A stretch of 64,000 nt of DNA from Halorubrum trapanicum (GCF_017873555.1 NZ_JAGGKE010000004.1:1-64000); one strand, 5' to 3'; counted from the stretch's first letter, positions 1 through 8,591 are shown. Notes: generated by a model from the sequence alone, not told the origin. Numbers and translations are program-made.

Positions 1-100
1 GCCCCGCCCCCCCCGCGCCCCCCCATGCGACCCCCCCCCCCCCCCCCCCCCCACCCCCCCCCCCCCCCCCCCCCCCGGGGGGGGGGGGGCCGGGGGCCCC
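1..100. repeat. Low-complexity poly-C/poly-G tract
   Basis: Almost pure C runs switch to a G run at about 77-90 and end in mixed G/C just before a conserved repeat block. A second poly-C tract near 55.86-56.02 kb sits at the same place inside another copy of the repeat. Nothing coding is supported; the proline-rich frame across it is a composition effect. It may be an assembly or base-calling artefact at a hard GC palindrome rather than true sequence. Confidence 0.8.
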
Positions 101-160
101 CGCGACTCCCTCGCGCGTGCGACTCGCGCCCTTCGGGCGCTCGTCGGCACGCGCCGACCA
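101..160 (+). repeat. Hairpin repeat copy R1 (partial, distal end)
   Basis: This is the distal part of the composite repeat described at 55.6-56.1 kb. It has block D, GCGACTCCCTCGCGCGTGC, at 102-120, then a hairpin with arms GCGCCC (126-131) and GGGCGC (135-140) around TTC, then GCACGCGC (147-154), which pairs with GCGCGTGC (113-120). The upstream part is hidden by the poly-C tract or lies outside the window. The remaining bases to the end of gatB hold no gene. Confidence 0.75.
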
Positions 161-268
161 CGTCGTTCTTTCTAAGCTGTCGTCGCCGCTGCTCGCGTCT
201 GTTTAAATGCCACATCGCCGCCGTCGATCCGATTCGTCCGCTCCCGAAACCGTTCGACATCGACCGCC

Positions 269-1756
269 TCAGCCGTCCAGCTCCTCGCGGAGCAGGCCGT
301 TCACCTGTCCGGGGTCGGCGCTGCCGCCGGTTTCCTGCATCACCTGCCCGACGAGGAAGTTGATCGCGCCCTCGTCGCCGTCGTGGTAGTCGCTCACGGC
401 GTCGGGGTTCTCGTCGATGGCGGCCGCGACCGCGGCCTCGACCTCGCCGCTCTGGGCCTTGCCGAGCCCCTCGCGCTCGATCACCGTCTCGGGGTCGTCG
501 CCCTCGTCGAGCATCTCGCGGAGGACGACCTCCTCGGCGTTCTTCACGGTCAGCTCGTCTGCGGCGACCAGCTCGATCAGGCGCGTGAACTCGTCGAGCC
601 GGCCTTCGACGTCCGTAATCTGCATCTCGCGGTAGTTGAGCTCGCCGAGCAGGTTGTCTGCGACCCACGTCGCCGCCAGGTCGGGGTCGAACTCGCTCGC
701 CACGTCCTCGAAGAAGTCCGCGACCGCCTTCGTGGAGGTGAGCTTCGAGGCGGCCTCGCGGTCGAGTCCGTACTCCTCGCGGAAGCGCTCGCGGCGGGCG
801 TCGGGCAGCTCCGGGATCGCGATCTGTTCCTTCCAGTCGGCCACCTCCAGGGCGGGGAGGTCGCCCTCGCGGAAGTACCGGTAGTCCTTCTCGGCCTCCT
901 TCGAGCGCATCCCGACGGTGACGCCGCGCGACTCGTCCCAGTGGCGGGTCTCCTGTTCGATCTCGCGGCCGCGCCGGAGGACGTTCTCCTGTCTGGTGAC
1001 CTCGTAGGCGAGCGCCTGCTCGGCGCCCTTGTGACTGGAGATGTTCTTCACCTCCGCGCGGCTCACCTCGTCGAGGGCCGCGTCGTCGATCGTCCCGTCG
1101 TCGGCGACGTGCTCGGCGGGGACGAGCGAGACGTTGGCGTCGACGCGCAGGCTCCCGTCGCGGCCGGGGTCGAACACGCCGAGGTACTCCAGCACCTCCT
1201 CGAGCTTCGCGAGGAACGCGCGCGTCTCGGCCGGCGAGCGGAAGTCCGGCTCCGTGACGATCTCCATGAGGGGCGTGCCCGCGCGGTTGTAGTTCACCAG
1301 CGTGTGGGTCGCCGAGTCGATGGAGCCGCCAGCGTGCTGGAGGCTCCCGGGGTCCTCTTCGAGGTGCGCGCGGGTGATCCCGATGGTCCGCGGGTCGCCG
1401 TCGACGCGGACCTCCAGCTCGCCCGACTGGCAGATCGGCGCGTCGTACTGGGTGAGCTGGAAGTTCTTCGGGAGGTCGGGGTAGTAGTAGTTCTTCCGGT
1501 GGAAGGTGGTCGTCTCGGGGATGTCGGCGTCGATCGCCTTCCCGATCTTCACGGCGGCCTCGACGGCGCCCTCGTTGAGGACGGGGAGCGCGCCCGGCAG
1601 CCCGAGGCAGGTCGGGCAGGTGCGCGTGTTCGGCTCCTCGCCCTCGGCCGGCTCCGTCGAGCAGCCGCAGAAGATCTTCGTGTCGGTCTCGAGCTGGACG
1701 TGGACCTCCAGCCCGATCACGACTGTCCGGTCCGCCGTCGCGGCCTGCGTGCTCAT
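269..1756 (-). CDS. gatB: Asp-tRNA(Asn)/Glu-tRNA(Gln) amidotransferase subunit B
   Basis: GatB is the kinase/transamidase subunit of the GatCAB complex, which phosphorylates Asp or Glu mischarged on tRNA-Asn or tRNA-Gln and converts it to the amide. The 495-residue product has the family-typical length. It opens with the motif GLEVHVQLETDTKIFCGCS, followed by the second cysteine pair in TCPTCLGLPG, which forms the zinc site. A KNYYYPDLPKNFQLTQ segment near residue 90 and the helical C-terminal YqeY-like tail are also present. The start is the ATG at 1756. gatA and gatC are not in the window. It diverges from pyrE across about 150 bases. Confidence 0.97.
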   Translation of the reverse strand: MSTQAATADRTVVIGLEVHVQLETDTKIFCGCSTEPAEGEEPNTRTCPTCLGLPGALPVLNEGAVEAAVKIGKAIDADIPETTTFHRKNYYYPDLPKNFQLTQYDAPICQSGELEVRVDGDPRTIGITRAHLEEDPGSLQHAGGSIDSATHTLVNYNRAGTPLMEIVTEPDFRSPAETRAFLAKLEEVLEYLGVFDPGRDGSLRVDANVSLVPAEHVADDGTIDDAALDEVSRAEVKNISSHKGAEQALAYEVTRQENVLRRGREIEQETRHWDESRGVTVGMRSKEAEKDYRYFREGDLPALEVADWKEQIAIPELPDARRERFREEYGLDREAASKLTSTKAVADFFEDVASEFDPDLAATWVADNLLGELNYREMQITDVEGRLDEFTRLIELVAADELTVKNAEEVVLREMLDEGDDPETVIEREGLGKAQSGEVEAAVAAAIDENPDAVSDYHDGDEGAINFLVGQVMQETGGSADPGQVNGLLREELDG

Positions 1757-1872
1757 TACCGGCTCGTTGTGAGCGGGCCGCCTAAATCGTGTCGGGACGA
1801 CCGGCGCGACGGATCCGGGGAAGCACCCCCGCGGTCCGCGGGGGCGCCGCCGGTCCGCTGCCGCGTTCCGAC

Positions 1873-1884
1873 CCGTTTATTGTC
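1873..1884 (+). promoter_or_regulatory. TATA-like box upstream of pyrE
   Basis: The motif CCGTTTATTG lies about 25-30 bases before the ATG at 1906. This is the usual spacing for a leaderless haloarchaeal transcript and supports that start over an in-frame start further upstream. Confidence 0.5.
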
Positions 1885-1905
1885 GGCGGCGGCCCTTCTC
1901 GGCGT

Positions 1906-2454
1906 ATGACCGACGACGACCGACGACGCGAGCTGATCGCGGCGCTCACCGCGGCCGACGCCGTCCGGTTCGGCGAGTTCGAGCTGTCTCACGGCGGCAC
2001 GAGCGACTACTACGTCGACAAGTACCTCTTCGAGACCGACCCGGCGGCGCTGACGCTCGTGAGCGAGGCGTTCGCCGCCCGGCTCGCCGACACAGACGCG
2101 AAGCTGGCGGGGGTCGCGCTGGGCGCGGTGCCGCTGGTGGCCGTCACGGCCGCGGAGCTGGGCCGCCCGTACGTCATCGCGCGCAAGCAGGCGAAGGAGT
2201 ACGGCACGGGCAACCGGATCGAGGGGCGGCTCGACGAGGGCGAGGAGGTCGTCGTCATCGAGGACATCGCCACGACGGGGCAGTCCGCGGTCGACGCGGT
2301 CGAGGCGCTCCGCGAGGCGGGCGCGACCGTGAACCGCGTGCTGGTCGTCGTCGACCGCGAGGAGGGCGCCGCGGAACTGCTCGCCGACCACGACGTGGAG
2401 CTTGCGTCGCTGCTCACGGCGACGGAGCTGCTGGCGGAGCGGGACGGGGAGTAA
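1906..2454 (+). CDS. pyrE: Orotate phosphoribosyltransferase
   Basis: PyrE transfers the phosphoribosyl group of PRPP to orotate, giving OMP in pyrimidine synthesis. From the ATG at 1906 the protein is 182 residues, a normal archaeal size. The substrate-side segment [18 protein letters not shown] is near residue 20. The type I PRTase PRPP loop, [13 protein letters not shown], lies at about residues 111-123, with the flexible loop [11 protein letters not shown] before it. The open frame extends upstream to 1789, but the TATA-like box at 1873 and the family length argue for the internal ATG. It converges with the MoxR gene. Confidence 0.95.
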   Translation: MTDDDRRRELIAALTAADAVRFGEFELSHGGTSDYYVDKYLFETDPAALTLVSEAFAARLADTDAKLAGVALGAVPLVAVTAAELGRPYVIARKQAKEYGTGNRIEGRLDEGEEVVVIEDIATTGQSAVDAVEALREAGATVNRVLVVVDREEGAAELLADHDVELASLLTATELLAERDGE

Positions 2455-2484
2455 GGGAATTCTGTCGGTCGCGGCCACGACGAC

Positions 2485-3447
2485 TCAGGCCTCCGGCGCG
2501 TCCACCGTCGGCACCGCGATCCGGTCGAGCACGTCGGCGATCACGTCGCGCTCGTCCACGTCGTTGACGGCCGCGTCCGGCGTCAACACGAGTCGGTGCG
2601 CGAGCGTCGGCTCCGCGACGCGCTTCACGTCGTCCGGCGTGACGAACTCCCGCCCGGCGATCACCGCCGCCGCCCGCGCGGTCTCGAAGAGGCGCTGGGT
2701 GCCGCGCGGGGAGACGCCGGCCTCGACGCGGCGGTCCTCGCGGGTCGCCCGCGCGAGCGCCGCGGCGTAACGAAGCAGGTCGTCGTCGACCCGGACCGAC
2801 TCGGGCACCTCCCGCAGCGTCGCCACGGCGTCGGGGTCGAGGACGCGGTCGACGGTCGGCGACTGCTCGACACGCCCGGCGCGGCGCCGGAGCAGCTCCA
2901 GCTCGCCCTCCTCGTCGGGGTAGCCGATCGAGGTCTTGATCGTGAACCGGTCGAGCTGGGCCTCCGGCAGCGGGAACGCTCCCTCGCTCTCGACGGGGTT
3001 CTGCGTCGCGATCACGTAGAAGGGGCTGGGGAGGTCGTGGGTCTCGCCGTCGACGGTCACCTGTCCCTCCTCCATCGCCTCCAGCAGCGCCGCCTGCGTC
3101 TTCGGCGGCGCGCGGTTGATCTCGTCGGCCAGCACGACGTTCGCGAAGATCGGGCCGGGCGAAAACGAGAAGGAGCCGTCGCGCTCGTCGAACACGTTGG
3201 TCCCGGTGACGTCGGCGGGCAGGAGGTCGGGCGTGAACTGGATCCGCGAGAACTCCAGGCCGAGAGCGGTCGCGAACGAGCGCGCGGAGAGGGTCTTTCC
3301 GGTGCCGGGCACGTCCTCCAAGAGGACGTGGCCGCGGGCGAGGATGCCGAGGGTGACGCGGTCGAGGAACTCGCGGTCGGCGACGACCGCGCCGCCGACC
3401 TCGTCGACGACGCGGGCGCAGGCGTCGGCCGCTTCGGGGACGTCCAT
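2485..3447 (-). CDS. MoxR-family AAA+ ATPase
   Basis: A 320-residue AAA+ ATPase of the MoxR group, chaperone-like ATPases that usually assist metal insertion or assembly of protein complexes. Walker A is EDVPGTGKT at about residues 44-52. Walker B with the MoxR signature is LADEINRAPPKTQAALLEAM, followed by sensor 1 in VIATQNPVE and the arginine region LPEAQLDRF. MoxR genes are normally followed by DUF58 and von Willebrand partners; here pyrE converges on it and no partner is present. The start is the ATG at 3447; the longer open frame runs back through tRNA-Ser and is rejected. Confidence 0.93.
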   Translation of the reverse strand: MDVPEAADACARVVDEVGGAVVADREFLDRVTLGILARGHVLLEDVPGTGKTLSARSFATALGLEFSRIQFTPDLLPADVTGTNVFDERDGSFSFSPGPIFANVVLADEINRAPPKTQAALLEAMEEGQVTVDGETHDLPSPFYVIATQNPVESEGAFPLPEAQLDRFTIKTSIGYPDEEGELELLRRRAGRVEQSPTVDRVLDPDAVATLREVPESVRVDDDLLRYAAALARATREDRRVEAGVSPRGTQRLFETARAAAVIAGREFVTPDDVKRVAEPTLAHRLVLTPDAAVNDVDERDVIADVLDRIAVPTVDAPEA

Positions 3448-3579
3448 ACCGCCCGCACGGGAGCCGGGCCGAAAAGCGTTGTCGGCGGCGGCGATGTCGC
3501 CGGCCAAGAGGCCCCGGACCGCGGGTCGTCCGAAAGCGATCGAAACGCATAACAGCGGAACCGGCCAACGTCGAAGCGA

Positions 3580-3664
3580 GCCGAGGTAGCCTAGCCTGGC
3601 CAAGGCGGTAGATTCGAAATCTACTGTCCATTCGGACACCGGAGTTCAAATCTCCGCCTCGGCG
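3580..3664 (+). tRNA. tRNA-Ser (anticodon CGA)
   Basis: The 85-base sequence folds as a type II tRNA. The acceptor stem is GCCGAGG with CCTCGGC and discriminator G. The anticodon stem GTAGA/TCTAC closes the loop TTCGAAA, placing anticodon CGA at 3615-3617. A long variable arm (TGTCC/GGACA) follows, and the T arm is CGGAG, TTCAAAT, CTCCG. The long variable arm and CGA anticodon identify tRNA-Ser reading UCG. No intron is seen and the CCA end is not encoded. Confidence 0.97.
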
Positions 3665-3692
3665 CTTCTCTCAGTCTCGTTCGGCGAGCGGC

Positions 3693-3770
3693 GCCGCCGT
3701 CGCGTTCGCCTTCGCCGCCGTCGCGTTCGCCTTCGCCGCCGTCGCGTTCGCCTTCGCCGCCGTCGCGTTC
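3693..3770. repeat. 21-bp tandem repeat, about 3.7 copies
   Basis: The unit GCCGCCGTCGCGTTCGCCTTC repeats perfectly from 3693, 3714 and 3735, with a partial fourth copy from 3756. It fills the gap between tRNA-Ser and the stop codon of the convergent polyprenol kinase-like gene. A multiple-of-three unit with the codon-like composition of its neighbours suggests slippage in former coding sequence or a length-variable spacer. Confidence 0.85.
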
Positions 3771-3781
3771 TCCGACGCCCG

Positions 3782-4405
3782 CTACCCGACCAGCGACGCC
3801 GCGAGGAACATCCCGCTCGCGGCCGCGGGCGGAATGGTGAGGTTGTCGTCGACGGCGACGCCGCGGATGAGCGGCGGTAGCCCGTCGGCGACCGCGGCGG
3901 GAATCGCGCCCGCGAGCGCGACGATCACGCCCGGGTCGGGACCGAACTCGGGGATCGCGTACGGGACGGCGATCCCGAAGCAGACGAACACCATCGCCGC
4001 TACCACGGAGAGCCGCTTCGGCTCCGTCGCCGCGTTCTCGCCGAGACCACCGCTTATCGGGTCGCCGACGGAGAGCATCCACATCGCGGGCACGGCGAAC
4101 ACCGGCGCGAAGACCAGCGCGGTGGCGGCCATGCTCACCTGATACAGCGCGTAGCCCGCGATCCCGTCCGCCTCGTACTCGCGGACGAGGGCGTCGTACA
4201 GCGGGTCGAGCGGTCCCGCGGAGCCGGAGAGGCGCAGCGCTTCGAGCACGGCCGCGACCGCGACGCTGGCGATCAGCAGCCGCCCGGTCGTCTCCCACGA
4301 GATCCACCCCAACAGGAACGGGACCGGGTACAGCGTGCCGCTGGCGTGGACCAGCCGGCGCTCGAACTCCACGCGCTCGCGCCACGCCGCGGCCGGGAGC
4401 GTCAC
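3782..4405 (-). CDS. Polyprenol/dolichol kinase-like membrane protein
   Basis: A 207-residue integral membrane protein resembling the dolichol/phytol kinase (SEC59/VTE5, CDP-alcohol related) family, which phosphorylates isoprenoid alcohols using a nucleotide triphosphate. Family-like segments are ERRLVHASGTLYPVP near residue 20, VGDPISGGLGENAATEPKR in the middle and VAVDDNLTIPPAAA near the C-terminus. Several hydrophobic segments are consistent with 5-7 helices. It begins at a GTG four bases after the glyS stop, so it is probably translated from the same message. A role recycling polyprenol carriers for glycosylation is inferred from family, not shown. Confidence 0.75.
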   Translation of the reverse strand: MTLPAAAWRERVEFERRLVHASGTLYPVPFLLGWISWETTGRLLIASVAVAAVLEALRLSGSAGPLDPLYDALVREYEADGIAGYALYQVSMAATALVFAPVFAVPAMWMLSVGDPISGGLGENAATEPKRLSVVAAMVFVCFGIAVPYAIPEFGPDPGVIVALAGAIPAAVADGLPPLIRGVAVDDNLTIPPAAASGMFLAASLVG

Positions 4406-4409
4406 GCCC

Positions 4410-6212
4410 TCAGTTCCCCGCGGTGTCGACGTCCGTGTCGACCGCGTCGTACCGGTCGGCGACGGACGCGAACGGCTCGCCCCCTCGCAGCGCGGTCAGC
4501 TCGTCGGCGAGCTCCGCGACCGGGATCCGGACCTGCGCCGCGGAGTCGCGCTCGCGGAGCGTGACGGTGTCCGGCCCGTCGGCCTCGACGCCGTCGCGGT
4601 CGACCGTGACGCAGAACGGCGTGCCGACCTCGTCCTGCCGGCGGTACCGGCGGCCGATCGAACCGGAGTCGTCGTACGCGACCGCCAGCCCCGCCGCCCG
4701 CAGGTCGGCCGCGGCCTCGTCGGCCAGCGCGGTGAGGCGGTCGTCGTTCGTGACGAGGGGGAAGACGGCGGCGTCCTGCGGCGCGACCTCGGGCTCTAAG
4801 GAGAGGTAGGTGCGCTCCTCGCCGTCGACCTCGTCCTCGCTGTAGGCGTGCGCGAGCAGCGTCTGGACGGTGCGGCCGACGCCGAAGGAGGGTTCGACGA
4901 CGTGCGGGGTGATGTGTTCGCCGCTCTCCGTCACCTCCTCGACCGAGAAGTTCGCGACGCCGGCGTCGACTTCGTGGGTCTCCGCGCCGTCGCCCTCGCC
5001 GACCGTCACCGCGACGGTCTCGCCGTCGAAGGCGTCCGGGTCGCGCTCGGCGAGCGTTTCGAGCGCGTCCGCGACCGCGGCGGCGTCGCCACCGAACTCC
5101 GGCCCCAGCACGGACATGTCGGGGTCGACGGTCGCGCGCTCGACCGTCTTCGGCTCGTCGTAGCGCTTGAACACGGTGAACGCGTCGTCGCCGTGCTCGT
5201 CGTGCTTCGAGAGGTCGTAGTCGCCGCGGTAGGCGAAGCCGGCGATCTCGATCCAGTCGCCGTCGACCTCGCTCTCGGCGTCCCAGCAGTCGGCCGCGTA
5301 GTGGGCGCGCTCGCCCGCGAGGTGCTGGCGGAACCGGAACCGGTCGAGGTCGACGCCGACGCGCTCGTACCACTCCTGCGCGACGCCGAGGTAGTAGCCG
5401 ACCCACGGGGAGCCGATGACCCCCTCGTCAACGGCTTCACCGACCGTCGTGTCGAGGTAGTCGCCGTCGTCGGCCTCCTGCTCGGTCGCGGGGTACAGCC
5501 GGACCTCGACGTCGCGCACGCGGTCGAGCGGCGGCTCGTCTTCCTCGGGGTCGATGAACTGCTCGAGCTCGGCCTGCGTGAACTCGCGGAGGCGGAGCAG
5601 GCCGCCGCGCGGCGAGATCTCGTTGCGGTAGGCCGGGCCGATCTGGGTGATCCCGAACGGGAGGTTCCCGCGGGCGTACTCCTTCAGGCGCGGGAACTCG
5701 ACGAAGATCCCCTGCGCCGTCTCCGGGCGGAGGTAGCCGGGCTGGGCGTCGCCGGGACCGATGTCGGTCGCGAACATGAGGTTGAACGCCTCGACCGGCT
5801 CGCCCGCCAGCGGCGTGCCGCAGGCGGGGCAGGCGATCTCCGCCTCGGCGATGAGGTCCTCGACCTCCTCGCCGGGGAGCGCCTCGGCGTCCTCGATCTC
5901 GGTGGCGTCCTCGACGAGGTGGTCGGCGCGGTGGGACTCGCCGCACTCGGGGCACTCGACGAGCATGTCGTCGAACCCCTCCAGGTGGCCGGAGGCCTCG
6001 AACACCGGCTCCGGCATCACCGTCGGCGCCTCGATCTCGCGGTTCCCCTCGCGGATGGTGAACCGGTCGCGCCACGCGTCCTCGACGTTCCGCTTGAGGG
6101 CGGCCCCCTGCGGGCCGAAGGTGTAGAAGCCGGCGGTGCCGCCGTACGCGCCGTTCGACCCGAAGAAGAACCCGCGGCGCTTCGCGAGCTCGGCGAGCGC
6201 GTCCGCGGCCAT
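4410..6212 (-). CDS. glyS: Glycyl-tRNA synthetase
   Basis: A class II, alpha2-type archaeal/eukaryotic glycyl-tRNA synthetase of 600 residues that charges tRNA-Gly in the cytoplasm. The N-terminal substrate segment RGFFFGSNGAYGGTAGFYTF is followed by a short insertion carrying CPECGESH and CPACGTP, a likely zinc-binding pair. Class II motif 2 is FGITQIGPAYRNEISPR. Motif 3 lies in EPSFGVGRT, and the C-terminal anticodon-binding domain includes GSIGRRYRRQDEVGTPFCV. The ATG at 6212 directly abuts the stop codon of the CBS-domain gene, so the genes form an operon. Confidence 0.97.
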   Translation of the reverse strand: MAADALAELAKRRGFFFGSNGAYGGTAGFYTFGPQGAALKRNVEDAWRDRFTIREGNREIEAPTVMPEPVFEASGHLEGFDDMLVECPECGESHRADHLVEDATEIEDAEALPGEEVEDLIAEAEIACPACGTPLAGEPVEAFNLMFATDIGPGDAQPGYLRPETAQGIFVEFPRLKEYARGNLPFGITQIGPAYRNEISPRGGLLRLREFTQAELEQFIDPEEDEPPLDRVRDVEVRLYPATEQEADDGDYLDTTVGEAVDEGVIGSPWVGYYLGVAQEWYERVGVDLDRFRFRQHLAGERAHYAADCWDAESEVDGDWIEIAGFAYRGDYDLSKHDEHGDDAFTVFKRYDEPKTVERATVDPDMSVLGPEFGGDAAAVADALETLAERDPDAFDGETVAVTVGEGDGAETHEVDAGVANFSVEEVTESGEHITPHVVEPSFGVGRTVQTLLAHAYSEDEVDGEERTYLSLEPEVAPQDAAVFPLVTNDDRLTALADEAAADLRAAGLAVAYDDSGSIGRRYRRQDEVGTPFCVTVDRDGVEADGPDTVTLRERDSAAQVRIPVAELADELTALRGGEPFASVADRYDAVDTDVDTAGN

Positions 6213-7061
6213 CTACAGCCCCTCCAGCAGGTCGACGTCCCGGACGATCCCGTCCAGGTCCGTGCCCGAGACGAGCGGGACCTGCTCGATGTCGTTGCTG
6301 ATCAGCTCCTGGGCGACCTCCTTGGCCGTCCGCGTGGCGTTGACAGTGACCAGGTCCTCGGTCATGAAGTGGCGGACCGCCTCCGCGGGAAGCTCGACGT
6401 TCCGGGTGGGGAGATAGCGCGCGCCGGTCGCCTTGATCCCCTCCCAGGACCACTCCGAGTCCTCCTCGGCGATCGAGTCGCCGGTGCTCGCCTCGCCCTC
6501 GACGACCCGGGCGACCTCGAGGATGTCGACCTCGGTGAGCATCCCCGCGACCGCGGCGTCGTCGTCGAGGACGACCGCGTACGGGACCCCCGAGAGACCG
6601 ATCTCCCGCTCGGCGACCGGCAGCGGCGTCCCCGTGTGGGTCGCGTTGACCGCGCTGGTCGCCAACTCGCCCACGGGCGTCTCGCCGTCGACCTCGCCGC
6701 GGGCGATGGCCCGAACCACGTCCGTGACCGTGAGGATCCCGACGAGCTCGTCGCCGTCGACCACGGGGAGCCGCCGCGACTCCTCGGCGGCCATCGTCCG
6801 TGCGGCGTCGACGATGTCGTCGTCGGTCCCGACAGTCGGCACCTCGCGCATCAGCAGCGCGAGCTGGTCTTCGTCCGGCTGGTCGATCAGGTCGTCGCGC
6901 GTGACCAACCCGCGGTACACCTCGTCGCCGTCGACGTCTTTCACGACCGGCACCGAGGAGAACCCGTACTCTTGGATGTACTCCAACACGTCGTTCCGGC
7001 TCCCGGGAATCTCGACGACGACGAGCTCCGAGCGCGGCGTCATGGCGTCTGCGACGTTCAT
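6213..7061 (-). CDS. Protein with four CBS domains
   Basis: A 282-residue soluble protein made almost wholly of CBS repeats, two Bateman modules in tandem. Repeats begin at about residues 1 (DAMTPRSELVVVE), 70 (LMREVPTVGTDDDIVDAA), 130 (TSAVNATHTGTPL) and 225 (HFMTEDLVTVNATRTAKEVA). CBS pairs bind adenosine nucleotides or similar ligands and report energy state. No catalytic domain is attached. It is the first gene of an operon with glyS and the polyprenol kinase-like gene. What it regulates cannot be told from sequence. Confidence 0.9.
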   Translation of the reverse strand: MNVADAMTPRSELVVVEIPGSRNDVLEYIQEYGFSSVPVVKDVDGDEVYRGLVTRDDLIDQPDEDQLALLMREVPTVGTDDDIVDAARTMAAEESRRLPVVDGDELVGILTVTDVVRAIARGEVDGETPVGELATSAVNATHTGTPLPVAEREIGLSGVPYAVVLDDDAAVAGMLTEVDILEVARVVEGEASTGDSIAEEDSEWSWEGIKATGARYLPTRNVELPAEAVRHFMTEDLVTVNATRTAKEVAQELISNDIEQVPLVSGTDLDGIVRDVDLLEGL

Positions 7062-7296
7062 GCCCGTCTTTCAGCGTGACACCTCTTGTATACTGCGAAG
7101 GTGTGCGGAGAGCGATGGCGTGTCACGGACATCCACGCGCGACCCCGGATCGGTCGCGCCGCGCCGGACCGCGAGCCGATGAGAAACCCGACACGTTTCG
7201 GCGGATCGTCGCCCACGAGGCGGGTTTTCAGGAGATACGTCGGTCGGCAGTCCCCGGAATCACCGATATGACGGCCAGTTCCGTCTGGGTTCGCAA

Positions 7297-7327
7297 CTCT
7301 TATACGTACTGTGAACTATTCACAACC
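7297..7327 (+). promoter_or_regulatory. TATA box plus perfect inverted repeat before the 73-residue gene
   Basis: CTTATACGT at about 7298-7306 is spaced for a leaderless transcript starting near the ATG at 7328. Between them lies a perfect inverted repeat, TGTGAA (7310-7315), CTA, TTCACA (7319-7324). A symmetric site between TATA box and start is where a dimeric repressor would block initiation. Confidence 0.55.
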
Positions 7328-7549
7328 ATGTCACGGAGTTCCACTCCTTGGGACGACCCGGACCCCGACCGCCGCCGGACGGCGCTGCCGACGGACCCGG
7401 CGCTCGACGCCGGCGACGCGCCGGACGTGATGGCATCCATCGACTCCTCGTCGTCGCGACCGGAGCTCGTCATCGCGGACGTCTCGCGGGAGGACGCGTG
7501 GGTGTCGGTCGACGAGACCAACGCGACCGTCCTCGAGGAGTGGTGTTGA
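7328..7549 (+). CDS. Small conserved-type haloarchaeal protein, unknown function
   Basis: From the ATG at 7328 the product is 73 residues, acidic, without cysteine ligands beyond one terminal cysteine and without a membrane segment. The C-terminal half (PELVIADVSREDAWVSVDE) looks like a small beta-rich domain; the N-terminal half is proline- and aspartate-rich. I do not recognise a family with certainty. The reading frame continues upstream, but the TATA box and inverted repeat at 7297-7324 make the internal ATG the likely start. The gene stands alone and is followed by a T-rich stop signal. Confidence 0.7.
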   Translation: MSRSSTPWDDPDPDRRRTALPTDPALDAGDAPDVMASIDSSSSRPELVIADVSREDAWVSVDETNATVLEEWC

Positions 7550-7573
7550 GCCGCGCCGGTCGCTGACGGACCG

Positions 7574-7587
7574 AATTTTCTTTTCCC
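7574..7587 (+). terminator. T-rich terminator
   Basis: The tract AATTTTCTTTTCCC follows the stop codon at 7549 in the otherwise G+C-rich gap before the convergent panE gene. Short U-rich tracts terminate archaeal transcription. Confidence 0.45.
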
Positions 7588-7612
7588 GCCGTAGCGCCGC
7601 CGCGCTCCCGGT

Positions 7613-8509
7613 TCACCGAAGCCCGCGCGCCGCCTCCCAGCCGCGGATCAGCGATCCGATCGTCCGACACGTCGGCACCGTCACGCCGTGCCGGTCCGCC
7701 CGGTCGGTGACGGCGTCGTAGACGGCGTCCACCTCGGTCCGCCGGTCGTTCGCGACGTCCTCGCGCATGGACGACCGGTTGGCGGCGGTGTCGGCGGCGA
7801 CGCGCTCGACGGCGGCGACCGCGCGGTCGTCGGGGAGGTCGACCCCGACAGCGCGGGCGACGCGGGCCGTCTCGCGGGCGGCCTCGCGGGATATCTCGCC
7901 CGCGGGCCCGTCGAGCGTCGGGCCGTTCTCGGTCCGCGCGAGCGCGGAGGGCCCGTTGATCCCGGCGTTGACCGCGAGCTTCTCGAAGCGGCGCATCGGC
8001 ATGTCCTCGGCCACGACCGTCTCGATGCCGGCCGCTTCGAAGGCGGCCCCGATCCGCGCGGCCGGCGCGCTCGCGCCGCCCGAGAGCGCCCCGACGACCA
8101 CCTCGCCGACGCCGGTACAGGTGACGCGGCCCGGCTCGGCGAACCGGGCGCCGTAGCTGGCGGTGCCGGCGAGCACCGTCGCGTCGAGCGCGGCGACCAG
8201 CCGCTCCTCGGTGAGTCCGTTCTGGAGCGAGCAGACCGCCTCGTACTCGCCGGTCGCGAGCGCTCGGGCGGCCGCGTCGGTGTCGTACGCCTTGGTCGTG
8301 ACCAGCGCGAGGTCGGCCGCGCGGTGCGTCCCGTCGGTGAGCGCGCGCGGCGTGACCCGGACGTCTACCTCGCCGTCGATCCGGAGTCCGTCCTCGCGAA
8401 TCCGCCGCATGTGCGGGTCGCGACCGACGAGCGTCACGTCGTGTTCGCGCGCCAACAGCCCGCCGGCGAGGCTCCCGAGCGCGCCGGCACCGTAGACGAG
8501 CACCTCCAT
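7613..8509 (-). CDS. panE: 2-dehydropantoate 2-reductase (ketopantoate reductase)
   Basis: A 298-residue NADP-dependent reductase that converts ketopantoate to pantoate in CoA synthesis. The N-terminal Rossmann motif GAGALGSLAGGLLA is at residues 7-20. The conserved asparagine is in SLQNGLTEE, and the catalytic lysine lies in FEKLAVNAGINGPSAL near residue 175. The C-terminal helical domain carries the acidic segment RRTEVDAVYDAV, where most homologs have a glycine after the second acidic residue. Length is typical. The ATG at 8509 is clear. The adjacent threonine synthase-like gene is on the same strand, 82 bases upstream. Confidence 0.9.
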   Translation of the reverse strand: MEVLVYGAGALGSLAGGLLAREHDVTLVGRDPHMRRIREDGLRIDGEVDVRVTPRALTDGTHRAADLALVTTKAYDTDAAARALATGEYEAVCSLQNGLTEERLVAALDATVLAGTASYGARFAEPGRVTCTGVGEVVVGALSGGASAPAARIGAAFEAAGIETVVAEDMPMRRFEKLAVNAGINGPSALARTENGPTLDGPAGEISREAARETARVARAVGVDLPDDRAVAAVERVAADTAANRSSMREDVANDRRTEVDAVYDAVTDRADRHGVTVPTCRTIGSLIRGWEAARGLR

Positions 8510-8591
8510 ACAGGGACGAACGGTCGCCGACAGAAAAGGGGTGCCGGTGGGGTGCGGTCCGCCGTCTCGGACGCCGACGACTCCGGCTGGG

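Noticed and set aside
25-363. Proline-rich reading frame across the window start
   Set aside because: It is produced by the poly-C tract and runs antisense into gatB; it has no start signal or family features.
383-1909. Long open frame opposite gatB
   Set aside because: It is the antisense shadow of gatB; high G+C removes stop codons from other frames. The many similar long frames opposite glyS, the catalytic subunit and others were rejected for the same reason.
3580-3780. Integrative element at tRNA-Ser
   Set aside because: There is no integrase gene, no duplicated tRNA end and no change of composition next to the tRNA; only a tandem repeat is seen.
4848-7079. 743-codon frame opposite glyS and the CBS gene
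   Set aside because: It spans two well-supported genes on the other strand and has antisense amino-acid composition (Arg/Val/Leu/Asp-rich, no motifs).
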